From: a virus
Length of the DNA: 44,181 bases
Reading direction: 5' to 3' (one strand)
Virus record (IMG/VR): IMGVR_UViG_3300010042_000004
Coordinates: 1 to 44,181 of that record
A program made the translations under genes and the position numbers. The notes under the pieces were generated by a model. It made no database searches. It saw only the letters and a list, made by a program, of their open reading frames with translations, and was not told where the DNA came from. Within the stretch, counting starts at the first letter, position 1. Every line of letters begins with the position of its first letter. Shown here in pieces: positions 20,192-28,354 of the stretch.

Positions 20192-21876
20192 GAGATAGGC
20201 TTTGCCACGCGATAGGTGGTCTGGACGCTCACCAGCTCATAATCCAATGGCACGAGTGAACCGGACGACACCTGAATGGCGGGGGAGAGCGCATATCCTT
20301 CGCCGGCCGCTGCTTCCCATTGACGCCGCGGGATGAGTGTCGGCTGGCTGCCCCACACGCTTTGCCCCCAGATCGCATTGCCCCATTCATTGCCGATCGG
20401 CACGGGCAAAGCATCAGGCGCAGGCGGCAAATCAACCACGAAATCAATCTGCATTGAGGTTTGGACCGTGACCGGCGTTGGCGACATGCCAAAGGCCATG
20501 ATCATTTCGCTGATCTTGAGCGAGGCCGGGGCGCCGAGGCTATCGAAGAGCGGAACGCAAACGCCGGTATAGGGCAAGCCTTGGTCAAGGCCGGTCACGT
20601 TGGCCTCAACGACCTTGCCGTCCTGCGAGCCGTAAAACAGCCGCTCCTTGAACACCAGAACGCAGGTTGCGCTCCAGTTTAAGCGTCGGCACCATGCCCC
20701 GGTGCGAACATTGGCGAGGAACATGGCCGGAGCCTCTTCGCCCTGCGTAGGGAGTGCCACCACGGCCATTTGCTTGTTAGCCCATATCTCGCAGTGCCAA
20801 GGATCAGAGCGCCGCTCCACGGCCTCGTTCCACGCTGTCTCGATGGGGTAGGAAACGGCCACCGGGCCAAGCGCTGCGACTTCACGCCGAACCGCCTCGC
20901 TCAAGCGCACATAACCGATTGAGGTTGCGAATATCAGATCGCCGCCATCGCGCACCCAAGCCTTGTTGCCGCGCGGAATACCGATGCGATAAACACCGAC
21001 CTTTGACCACGCATTTGCATCGCTGGGATTGAGGCCCTGAAACACCGCCACTTCGCCTTTGGTGGTGACGAAGATGCACTGCTCCGAAAGGCCACCCTGG
21101 TTGCCGCTATCATTGGACCAGACGCCGCCGAACAGCAGCGAACCGCCGCGCTCGAATACCCCGCCCAATGGGATTTTCTTGAGTTCCCCGCCGATCTGGT
21201 CGACGGGCAGATACCAAGCGTCCAGACTGTCTTTCTGGATGAAGAAGAGGCGCTGCTGATAGGCCCAGACATAGCTCAAGATCGAAGGATCAAGGTCTTC
21301 ATCGGGCGTGGCGAAGGTCAATGCTGGGATGACATCGAAATCAGTGCCATCATAAACAAGAGGCGTATCCATGCCATTGACGAGACGTAGAAACACGCCG
21401 CCGGCCGTTGCGAATTGCGCCGAGATCCAGTTGCCACCGGTCTGGTCCGCGACAAGATCGAGGCCTTCGGTTGAGAGCCACCCAATCTCATCATCGTCCT
21501 CTGTGCCGATTACGTCCTCGTTTTCAGTGCCGAGACGGTCATTGGCCGGGTTCAGAATGGTGGTGATGTCGTAGATTGCCGTTTCAGTGGCGGCGAACAT
21601 CTTCTCGTCCGAGCCTGCCACATAGGAGAACATCGCAGTGACCGACTGGTCGCCCTGCCCCAGCGTGGCGTAAAGCTCGCTGCCGCGGAGCAGCAGAACG
21701 CCGGTTGCGGTCGGGAACATGTTGTCCAGCACCTTTGCGCCAGCCAATGTCGTGCCGTCTGCCTTCTTGGCGCCCGGCTGGGCAAGGTTGAGGTTGGCAA
21801 TCCAGCCGTCACGCGGGGCTGGCCATTCCTTTGGTATTGCTGCGGCCTGCTTGGCCTGTTGAACGGGCTGCCTCAT
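20188..21876 (-). CDS. Tail nozzle/hub-like protein (tail tubular B type)
   Basis: A 562-aa protein of many beta strands, with PRDGWIANLNLAQPGA at the start, TGVLLLRGSELYATLG and repeated FATSIGYVRLSE- and NDSGNQGG-type blades that look like a propeller. This matches the nozzle proteins (tail tubular protein B type) of short-tailed phages, which close the tail tube. The ATG at 21876 overlaps the TGA of the adaptor gene (ATGA); a TTG at 21900 would only add 8 residues. Assigned from length, fold pattern and gene order, not from a signature. Confidence 0.7.
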   Translation of the reverse strand: MRQPVQQAKQAAAIPKEWPAPRDGWIANLNLAQPGAKKADGTTLAGAKVLDNMFPTATGVLLLRGSELYATLGQGDQSVTAMFSYVAGSDEKMFAATETAIYDITTILNPANDRLGTENEDVIGTEDDDEIGWLSTEGLDLVADQTGGNWISAQFATAGGVFLRLVNGMDTPLVYDGTDFDVIPALTFATPDEDLDPSILSYVWAYQQRLFFIQKDSLDAWYLPVDQIGGELKKIPLGGVFERGGSLLFGGVWSNDSGNQGGLSEQCIFVTTKGEVAVFQGLNPSDANAWSKVGVYRIGIPRGNKAWVRDGGDLIFATSIGYVRLSEAVRREVAALGPVAVSYPIETAWNEAVERRSDPWHCEIWANKQMAVVALPTQGEEAPAMFLANVRTGAWCRRLNWSATCVLVFKERLFYGSQDGKVVEANVTGLDQGLPYTGVCVPLFDSLGAPASLKISEMIMAFGMSPTPVTVQTSMQIDFVVDLPPAPDALPVPIGNEWGNAIWGQSVWGSQPTLIPRRQWEAAAGEGYALSPAIQVSSGSLVPLDYELVSVQTTYRVAKPIS

Positions 21877-22595
21877 GCGAGATCGGGCCCCAATGGCCAA
21901 GGCCAGCCAGTGCTGACACCGGATGGTACATTGCGGGAGTTGCGGCGAATGACGCGGCTTCCCTTGTCACGGGCCTGCTCTTGGGACAGCGCCATCTCAT
22001 AGGTCGCCATGTCCTCGGCATAGCCCATGCCCTTCTGCTCCCGATAGCGCCAGATGACGCCGAGCGTGATCAGCCGATCATCGAGAAGGAACGTGTCATC
22101 ATCGGCCGTGAATGCTGCTTTCGGCGTGATAATGCCAGTTCCGGATGCTGGAGCTGATCGCGCAAAATTCTTGCTGATATAGGGGTATGGCGCATTGCCG
22201 CTTGGGGCGGGATAGAATTGGAACTGGTTTTCCAGCAAAATCCACCAGCCCGGATTGAGGGCTTCCCATCCGCCAGACTGGAGATAAAGCCATTCATTCA
22301 GATCGGCGGCCGGGGTATAATTCCAAAACCAAGAATTGCCATCGTGCATGGCCTGCCCCTGACACATGCGGTCATAGTCCGAGGGCTTGTCGAAGGCGGT
22401 TGCAACGCCGTCTCCAACAATGGTCTCGATCTTGGTCAGCGCCTGCCATTCGTGCGACTTCATGATGTCGGTCGCGACTTCAGTAGCGAGGTCAGCCAAC
22501 TCCAATTCGGTCTGATTGGTCGTGGAGAAAATGGTGTTGGGCCTGCGGCCGACCAATCTCACCATCGCACTTTGAAGGGCGCTGAGGATCGTCAT
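21873..22595 (-). CDS. Head-tail adaptor (tail tubular A / gp11-like)
   Basis: A 240-aa protein, mostly helical at the N-terminus (ADLATEVATDIMKSHEWQALTKIETI), with DGVATAFDKPSDYDRM and QFYPAPSGNAPYPYISKNF, a pattern typical of podovirus adaptor (tail tubular protein A) proteins that bind under the portal ring. Order portal-scaffold-capsid-adaptor-nozzle is consistent with this role. Confidence 0.75.
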   Translation of the reverse strand: MTILSALQSAMVRLVGRRPNTIFSTTNQTELELADLATEVATDIMKSHEWQALTKIETIVGDGVATAFDKPSDYDRMCQGQAMHDGNSWFWNYTPAADLNEWLYLQSGGWEALNPGWWILLENQFQFYPAPSGNAPYPYISKNFARSAPASGTGIITPKAAFTADDDTFLLDDRLITLGVIWRYREQKGMGYAEDMATYEMALSQEQARDKGSRVIRRNSRNVPSGVSTGWPWPLGPDLA

Positions 22596-22598
22596 GGC

Positions 22599-23354
22599 TT
22601 ATGCCGCCGCCGGCGCCGTGGCGAGTTCCATGGCGGTATTCACCAGCCATTCATGGCTTGGTGTGCCGCGCGGCGCCGATCCTGTCTTGGCCTTGATAAA
22701 GGTCTTCAGCTGCGCGTCGTCCATCTGGTCGATTTCGAGATTGGCGGCCAGAATAGCGGCATCAACCTGAGGCTCTGTGGCAACAGGAACAAGCACTTCG
22801 GTAGTCTGCGGGGTCGCGCCAGCCTGCGCAAGCTTTAGGGCTGCAACCTCGGCGCGCAGCTCGGCAAGCTCATCGACATGTCCGGTGTTGCGCTCGCGGT
22901 CCGCCATATAGGCACGAGTCATGTCCTTGAGGGTGTTGCTGGCCATGCCAAGGCTTTTGAGGCCGTCGCCTTCAAGGTGATGCAGAGCTTCGATGGAATA
23001 GATCTTGAGCGCGCGGCAAAGGGACAAAAGGGCATCGGAGATGCCGTAGTTCCGAAGCATTTCGAGCGGCGTGCCTTGTGCTTCCTGGGCATTGCCGGCG
23101 AGAAAGGCGCGATACTGCTCACCCCAGCGCTCGGCATAGGTGACCGCGCGGCCATTCTCGCGCTTCCAGATGGCTTCAACGGGAAACACCGGCTGATAAT
23201 TGCGGGAGCCGGCGAAGCGCACTTCGACAACCTGGATCATCTCTTTGACCAGATGACCTTCGCGCTCGGATTGATTGATGTTCTCGACAGTTTCCCAGCG
23301 GAAAACCGGAGTGACGGTAATATCTCGGGTATCGATAAGAACGGATTCGGCCAT
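22599..23354 (-). CDS. Hypothetical head-region protein
   Basis: A 251-aa protein between the capsid and adaptor genes. The N-terminal part has beta character (VEVRFAGSRNYQPVFPVEAIWKR split over several strands), then a helical middle and a C-terminal coiled region (ELRAEVAALKLAQ) with a final SHEWLVNTAMELAT. A minor capsid or head-completion role is likely from position. No family recognised. Confidence 0.65.
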   Translation of the reverse strand: MAESVLIDTRDITVTPVFRWETVENINQSEREGHLVKEMIQVVEVRFAGSRNYQPVFPVEAIWKRENGRAVTYAERWGEQYRAFLAGNAQEAQGTPLEMLRNYGISDALLSLCRALKIYSIEALHHLEGDGLKSLGMASNTLKDMTRAYMADRERNTGHVDELAELRAEVAALKLAQAGATPQTTEVLVPVATEPQVDAAILAANLEIDQMDDAQLKTFIKAKTGSAPRGTPSHEWLVNTAMELATAPAAA

Positions 23355-23379
23355 GCTTCAATTCCTTCTGAGGGGTGTG

Positions 23380-23404
23380 AAAAAGGGGCAGCCGGAGCCG
23401 CCCC
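23380..23404 (-). terminator. Rho-independent terminator after the decoration-like gene
   Basis: On the minus strand GGGGCGGCTCCGGCTGCCCC folds on itself (GC-rich stem with one mismatch) and is followed by TTTTT. It divides the abundant capsid genes from the tail genes and probably sets their relative expression. Confidence 0.82.
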
Positions 23405-23427
23405 TATCGCGCTTGAAGGGAGGAAGA

Positions 23428-23778
23428 TCAGAGGGCGCCAAGGATGCCCTTGCGCGCGTGGAAGTACTGGCCGGAGCTGACGCCAGCGATAGGGGCATAA
23501 AAGCCGCCAGAGCCCGTCGCTGCCGTGAAGGCGGGTTCGGTAATGGCGATCTGGGTGCCGGGGGATGCAGCGGCCGCAATATTGGCCGATGCCTGGACCC
23601 AGACATAGTCATGGCCATCATCACCGACTTCTTTGTTGCCGAGCTTATAGGACGGGCCCTGACCATTGGCCGGGGTGCCGATACCAAGGCCGGTGTCCCA
23701 ATAGGGAACGCCGGTGAAAACCTCATTGAGCTGCGGGCCCAGCTGAGGCGTAGTGCGGAACGGAACGGAATTAGGCAT
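23428..23778 (-). CDS. Small head protein, possible decoration protein
   Basis: A 116-aa protein directly after the major capsid gene and before a terminator. It is Gly/Ala/Thr-rich and appears beta-rich (YKLGNKEVGDDGHDYVWVQA, IAAAASPGTQIAITE, GSGGFYAP), as expected for a capsid-decoration protein. AGGAG precedes the ATG. No named family is recognised; decoration is inferred from position, size and composition. Confidence 0.65.
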   Translation of the reverse strand: MPNSVPFRTTPQLGPQLNEVFTGVPYWDTGLGIGTPANGQGPSYKLGNKEVGDDGHDYVWVQASANIAAAASPGTQIAITEPAFTAATGSGGFYAPIAGVSSGQYFHARKGILGAL

Positions 23779-23802
23779 TTCGTTCTCCTTTCTGTTCTGG
23801 GG

Positions 23803-24813
23803 TTACGCCGTGCGGAGACGGACCTGGTGGAGTGGATTTTCGACCACGAACTGACCGGACCACACGATGCCCTGAGCCCATGCATCCTGATTGATCGGAC
23901 GGATGCCGTCGCCGGGATGGAAGGGCACGAAGGACTGGCCGGGGAATTCGTAGATGGCGAGGCCGGCTGTATCGAGCATGAAGGCGGTATTCGCCGGCAT
24001 GACATTGCCGATGCCGCCTGCGGCAACCACGTCGACCAGACCGGCAGGGGTCCACACGCCAAGGCTTTCAAAGCCGAGATTAGCGGCGCGCTGTGTGGTG
24101 ATGCGCTGGTGCGCAACCATGGAAGCGGAGATCGGCGCGTAAGCCAGAGAATCCGTGATCATCAGATCGGGATACTGAGCATTGCGCGAACGGTTGAGGG
24201 CGATGCGCTCGATGATTGGGCGCGCCGTGGTCGAATCCCAGACCGTGCCGATGTCGGTGAAGTCGGTCGTGACCTGATAGGAAGTCGTGCGCCAGTTGGG
24301 CACTGCGGCGCGGTCAATACCGCCATAGACGCCGGTATTGGCGACGATGGGAACGGCGCCACCGAGGCCGATCATCTGGCGCCCGCCGGAGCCGGTGCCG
24401 TCAGCGACGATCGAGGCTTCCCATTCTTCCTTGATGGTCTTCTCGGCAGCCGAGATATAGAAATCCATCAGGTCGATCTGCTCTTCCTCGCCAGAGGTAT
24501 AGAGCAGTTCCGTGCCGTTCAGCGAGAACATGCTGACGACGCGGGCCCAATTGAACACTGCGGAGTTGAGCAGTTCCTTGGGGGTGATTTCGATCTTGTC
24601 GTACCCGGTGAACCACTGCGCCTGCAGCTTGTCGAACTCAATGGGAACGCGAAGCTCTGGGCCGCCGGCGCGCTTGGTCTTGATGCGCCCGGAATCCTTG
24701 AGAATGCGTGTGAGCGGGGTCGCCTTATAGACGATGTCCTGAACCACGCGCGAACGCTTGGCGACAGCCGCCGTCAGAAGCTGACGGTACTGCCGATCGG
24801 AAGTGATAGGCAT
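23803..24813 (-). CDS. Major capsid protein
   Basis: A 336-aa protein of the HK97-fold capsid type as found in podoviruses. It begins with a short helical arm (SDRQYRQLLTAAVAKRSRVVQDIVYKA), contains an E-loop-like strand pair (ELRVPIEFDKLQAQWFTGYDKIEITP) and the spine helix (MDFYISAAEKTIKEEWEASIV). It ends with P-domain strands and the C-terminal QGIVWSGQFVVENPLHQVRLRTA. It follows the scaffold gene, is followed by a small protein and a terminator, and has no protease gene nearby. Confidence 0.88.
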   Translation of the reverse strand: MPITSDRQYRQLLTAAVAKRSRVVQDIVYKATPLTRILKDSGRIKTKRAGGPELRVPIEFDKLQAQWFTGYDKIEITPKELLNSAVFNWARVVSMFSLNGTELLYTSGEEEQIDLMDFYISAAEKTIKEEWEASIVADGTGSGGRQMIGLGGAVPIVANTGVYGGIDRAAVPNWRTTSYQVTTDFTDIGTVWDSTTARPIIERIALNRSRNAQYPDLMITDSLAYAPISASMVAHQRITTQRAANLGFESLGVWTPAGLVDVVAAGGIGNVMPANTAFMLDTAGLAIYEFPGQSFVPFHPGDGIRPINQDAWAQGIVWSGQFVVENPLHQVRLRTA

Positions 24814-24825
24814 GTTGGTTGCTCC

Positions 24826-26109
24826 TTATGAAGCCAGCTTGCGCTTTTCGCGCTCGAGCAGCTTCCTGAGATCAGTTGCGTCGTCGCCGTCATCGTCGTG
24901 GTCGGAACCACCGGACGGCGCACCACGGACGGATTTGCTGCCTGCGTCATCGACGGTGGCAGCCTTCTTGACATCAGCCGGAGCGGTGTCGCTGTTTTCC
25001 AGAGCCTGAGACGCAGAGCGAGAACCAACAGGGTTGATCCTCTCAGCCATGTCATAGGCAGCCGAAAGACGTTCGGACGGGCTTAGAGATGTCGGGATTT
25101 TCCCAGACTTGAGGAAGAACGCGATGTCTTCCTGCAATTCCTGGTAACGGGGATGCTCGGCTTTGAACGGCTCGATGATCTTTTCGGCGGCGCGTTCTGC
25201 CTGCAAGGATTGGACGGTTGAGCGAAGCTCCTGCACTTCGCTGGTTTGGGCCTGCTCGCGCTGCTGGTTCTGCTGCTGCGAAAAGGCGCCGTTGATTGAG
25301 GCCCGATACTGCTCGGGGGATTGCTTGGCGATGTGCTGCGCAACCTCATAGAGCGAGAGAGCCGAGCCATCAGGACGGCGCGGGCCGATCTCTCGAAGGA
25401 TCATCTCAATCCCCATGATGGGGTTGCGGGCCAAGGCCTGCTCAACCTGCACGACCTTAGCGAGGCTGTCTTTCAGCTGCCGGCCGTTCTTCTGGGCTGT
25501 CTCGTCGTACTGCCGGATGCTTTCGTAGCGCTCCACGACCTGCTTGGTCTGGGTGCGCTCGGCTTCGTGCTCCTGCTCCATGCGGTAAACGTCCTCGCGG
25601 ACTGCATGGGGAACGTTGATCCAAGCCTCTTTGGCCTTGGGAAGGAAACGGGCAGGAGGATCGGCGCGTTTCGACCCCTCAGACTGGCGAGACTTATCGG
25701 CCTCCTGCCCGGTTGCGGGCTTGTCAGCCGCGCTCTTTTCCGCCTTGTCGGCAGGTTCGCTTGTCTCGGTGTCGGTGTCTTTTGTGGCCTTTTCGGCAGC
25801 GGGCTTGCCATCTTCTGGCTTGGCCTTATCGTTGCCCTCGTCCTTCTTCTCGGTCTCCGCCAGCTTGGTCTTGGCGTCTTTGGCCGCATCTTCGCCTTGG
25901 GCCTTGACCTTGTCGGCGTCCTTGGACTCTTCCTCGCGTTGGCGAGCAAGTTCGGCGCGCATGGTGTCGCCGGGGCTTTCGGGCTTGGCCGGAACGTCTT
26001 TGACCTCGGGAGGCGGAGCGCCTGCACCAACTGCGACGGAAGAGGCACCCACATCGAGAGTCGTGGAAATGGGCGCCGTGCCCTGAATGGGCGCTGCGGT
26101 ATTGGACAT
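24826..26109 (-). CDS. Scaffold protein
   Basis: A 427-aa highly charged protein. Residues 30-175 are Lys/Glu/Asp/Ala-rich and likely disordered. Residues 180-310 form coiled-coil helices (RMEQEHEAERTQTKQVVERY, QQQNQQREQAQTSEVQELRS). The last 30 residues are an acidic patch (DHDDDGDDATD) followed by a basic helix (LRKLLEREKRKLAS), the usual coat-binding end of scaffolds. It lies just upstream of the capsid gene. The composition fits a scaffold with no protease activity. Confidence 0.85.
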   Translation of the reverse strand: MSNTAAPIQGTAPISTTLDVGASSVAVGAGAPPPEVKDVPAKPESPGDTMRAELARQREEESKDADKVKAQGEDAAKDAKTKLAETEKKDEGNDKAKPEDGKPAAEKATKDTDTETSEPADKAEKSAADKPATGQEADKSRQSEGSKRADPPARFLPKAKEAWINVPHAVREDVYRMEQEHEAERTQTKQVVERYESIRQYDETAQKNGRQLKDSLAKVVQVEQALARNPIMGIEMILREIGPRRPDGSALSLYEVAQHIAKQSPEQYRASINGAFSQQQNQQREQAQTSEVQELRSTVQSLQAERAAEKIIEPFKAEHPRYQELQEDIAFFLKSGKIPTSLSPSERLSAAYDMAERINPVGSRSASQALENSDTAPADVKKAATVDDAGSKSVRGAPSGGSDHDDDGDDATDLRKLLEREKRKLAS

Positions 26110-26141
26110 GAGGGGTTATCCTAGTCTGAGGAGGACAGGGG

Positions 26142-26510
26142 TTATTCGATTGCTGCGATTTCCGGCGGCAGGTTGCCGGTCACCACATCATGGATGGCCT
26201 GGCGCATATCGTTCCGGCGCTCGGTGGCGTCGGGCACGTATTCGGTGGTCTTGATCGTCTCATTGCCCAGGGCGATGAATTCTTCGCCGCGGGGATTGCC
26301 ATCAGCGCGATAGGTGCGCTCAAGGTCGCGTGGCGTGTCGTAGTATTTGCCATCGGCCATTGACTGGATCGGCTCGGCAAAGTTGCGGACGATCATCGGA
26401 CAGGCGAGAGTGGAGCGTTGTGCCGCAGCCTTGACTGGACGCGGAGCCTTTGGGGGAGGCCGGGACCAATCAATGAGATTGTAGTTGTCCCGAAAGGCTT
26501 GGGAGGTCAT
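26142..26510 (-). CDS. Hypothetical head-region protein
   Basis: A 122-aa protein between scaffold and portal-side genes, rich in Arg and Pro at the N-terminus (DWSRPPPKAPRPVK), then ADGKYYDTPRDLERTYRAD and an acidic C-terminus. Its ATG overlaps the stop of the preceding gene. No family recognised; a structural minor protein is possible. Confidence 0.55.
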   Translation of the reverse strand: MTSQAFRDNYNLIDWSRPPPKAPRPVKAAAQRSTLACPMIVRNFAEPIQSMADGKYYDTPRDLERTYRADGNPRGEEFIALGNETIKTTEYVPDATERRNDMRQAIHDVVTGNLPPEIAAIE

Positions 26511-26815
26511 CAGGCTTTGAGGGCTGCGATGATGGTGTTGACCTTGGCCGCAAGGTCAGCGAGATCGGCCTTCACGGCGTTGATAGCCGCATTGGTCGAG
26601 GTGAGAGACGCTGCCGTGGTGTCTGTGGTTGCAGCCGTTGCCGCAGGCACCACGACCAGCGTGTTATCCGCAGCGCCGCCGCCGGTATTGTCGGTGAGGG
26701 CAACAATGGCCGCAACCTGAGCTTTGGCGGCAATTGCGCCGTCAATCTGGGATGCAACCTCTTTGGCAAGAGGCGGCACCATTGCGAGTTCAACAAGACG
26801 TTTTGCGCTGGCCAT
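26510..26815 (-). CDS. Hypothetical head-region protein, Ala/Val/Thr-rich
   Basis: A 101-aa protein with a helical first part (LVELAMVPPLAKEVASQIDG) and a C-terminal Asn/Ala helix (TSTNAAINAVKADLADLAAKVNT split in heptads). It resembles short head-fibre or coiled-coil virion proteins. AGGAGG precedes the ATG. Function not assigned. Confidence 0.55.
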   Translation of the reverse strand: MASAKRLVELAMVPPLAKEVASQIDGAIAAKAQVAAIVALTDNTGGGAADNTLVVVPAATAATTDTTAASLTSTNAAINAVKADLADLAAKVNTIIAALKA

Positions 26816-26835
26816 GTTGGCCTCCTTTTGGGTGT

Positions 26836-26859
26836 AAAAAAGCCCGCTCTAGGCGGGCT
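26836..26859 (-). terminator. Rho-independent terminator after the glycosidase gene
   Basis: On the minus strand AGCCCGC-CTAGA-GCGGGCT is followed by TTTTT. It ends the terminase-portal-glycosidase section before the capsid genes, so the capsid genes need read-through or an internal promoter. Confidence 0.88.
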
Positions 26860-26890
26860 GGGTGGTTGCCAGATGATTTGCGGGTGTGGG

Positions 26891-28354
26891 TTAGGCGCGA
26901 TCGATGCGCACGTTGTCGAACTGGACAACCTGCCCAGCCTGTCCATTGTAGGGCAACACTTGGATAATGACCTGCCCGCTTTCTGGCGCATTAAATGCGA
27001 GGGTACGTGTCGATAGCGATGATGTTGTGAAGTTTTGGGCCACCAAAACAGGTGCGGGGGCGTCGGCATCTCTGACAACGACACGACCAGCCAGCCCACC
27101 TGTATGGATGTCGATTGAGAGGACGCAGGCTTTGCCGTAATCGACAACGGCGCCGACATACTGAGTAAGGTCAGAATAGTTCGCAACGTTGGTAATGCTG
27201 GCAACGCCGCTGGTTACGGAGAATACGGCGCCACCAGTCTTGGCCCACCCTTGAACGCCATCCACGAAGTCGGCCGTGTACATGGGAGCGGGCGCACCGG
27301 AAGGCGTGCCAAACCGGCGGATGAATTGATCACCTGCATTCGGCTTCGAACCATCGCTCAAAATTCCGTTGAAAGCAGCCGTGTCATTCCAATAGCCAGA
27401 ATACGCGTATTTGTTCTTCTCAAGCCAATTGGCCACGAGATTGATCCAGTCTGGCTTGTCCCAGTTAAGACCCCACTCGTGAAGCGAAAGCGCCCGACGA
27501 TGCGCCTTCGCAAAAGCAACCTGCCACGCTAGGCCGTAGTCTTTATCACGAGCGAATATGAATGAAGCGCGAGCATTCGCATTGTCGTAGAGCGAATTGT
27601 AGTAATAATCCATGCCGACCACATCGACATAGGCATCACCCGGATAGCAAAGCTCATTGTTGAAGTATGGGGGGCTTCCAGAGGTCCACCCCAGACACCA
27701 TTCGAAGCGGAACCGTGGCGAGACAGCGCGATAGCAGTTCACCAGCCGCCGGAACATTGCGATGTATTCAGCCGGGGTATTTGTGAAGTTCGCGTTCCAT
27801 GGATAGGTCGGCGCGGGCAATTGAGGCTCATGACCGGGACGGACAATGATTTGCCCCGATGCCGGTGCATTCGCCAAGATCGCCTGAGCTGCTTGCGTAT
27901 AGTAAGTGTCAAACGCACCGCCAAGGCCGTCTGACAGCGTGACAGTGTCGATGCAGAGGGCGACGGCCCACAGCTTGGGCGTCGCGAGGCCCGAATACCG
28001 GTTAACATAGAAACCGATTGACCCGAGGTAGTCGGCCCAACTGACATGACCTTGGAACACGATCACAAAGTCTGCACTCTTCCCACGCCAAGTGCCGAAC
28101 TGATTGAAGTTAGCTGGGGTATTATCCAGTGGCTTGATAGACAGCCGGTTGTTCGCCGGCACATCAGAACCACCCCCGCCCGTATATGGGGTGCCATCCC
28201 GGTTGAAGAGCATCAGTGGAGCGCCGCCTGCCTCCACGAGGGTGATGGGAGCGCCCAGGTTATCGGTCACAGTCGCCACAGGCGCATTGCCCATCACCTG
28301 AGTGAACGGAGCGCCGCCCTTTTCCACGACAACAACGGGGAAACCGCTAGGCAT
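26891..28354 (-). CDS. Virion-associated GH26-like glycoside hydrolase
   Basis: A 487-aa protein. Residues 1-65 hold repeated GAP-type motifs (GGAPFTQV, GAPITLV, GGAPLMLF), a pattern of virion-anchor segments. Residues 95-350 fit a TIM-barrel hydrolase like GH26 mannanases: VRPGHEPQ (acid/base E176), FEWCLGW, YVDVVGMDYYYNS and SLHEWGL (nucleophile candidate E293). The C-terminal 120 residues form a beta-sandwich carbohydrate-binding-type module. It probably cuts host surface polysaccharide. I start at 28354 (GGAG upstream, ATG overlapping the portal stop), which drops an 79-codon extension that is antisense-like in composition. Its place between portal and scaffold genes is unusual. Confidence 0.78.
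   Translation of the reverse strand: MPSGFPVVVVEKGGAPFTQVMGNAPVATVTDNLGAPITLVEAGGAPLMLFNRDGTPYTGGGGSDVPANNRLSIKPLDNTPANFNQFGTWRGKSADFVIVFQGHVSWADYLGSIGFYVNRYSGLATPKLWAVALCIDTVTLSDGLGGAFDTYYTQAAQAILANAPASGQIIVRPGHEPQLPAPTYPWNANFTNTPAEYIAMFRRLVNCYRAVSPRFRFEWCLGWTSGSPPYFNNELCYPGDAYVDVVGMDYYYNSLYDNANARASFIFARDKDYGLAWQVAFAKAHRRALSLHEWGLNWDKPDWINLVANWLEKNKYAYSGYWNDTAAFNGILSDGSKPNAGDQFIRRFGTPSGAPAPMYTADFVDGVQGWAKTGGAVFSVTSGVASITNVANYSDLTQYVGAVVDYGKACVLSIDIHTGGLAGRVVVRDADAPAPVLVAQNFTTSSLSTRTLAFNAPESGQVIIQVLPYNGQAGQVVQFDNVRIDRA

Noticed and set aside
23275-24831. 518-aa open frame on the plus strand
   Set aside because: Antisense to the capsid gene region; the minus-strand genes have ribosome sites and protein families, this one has neither.
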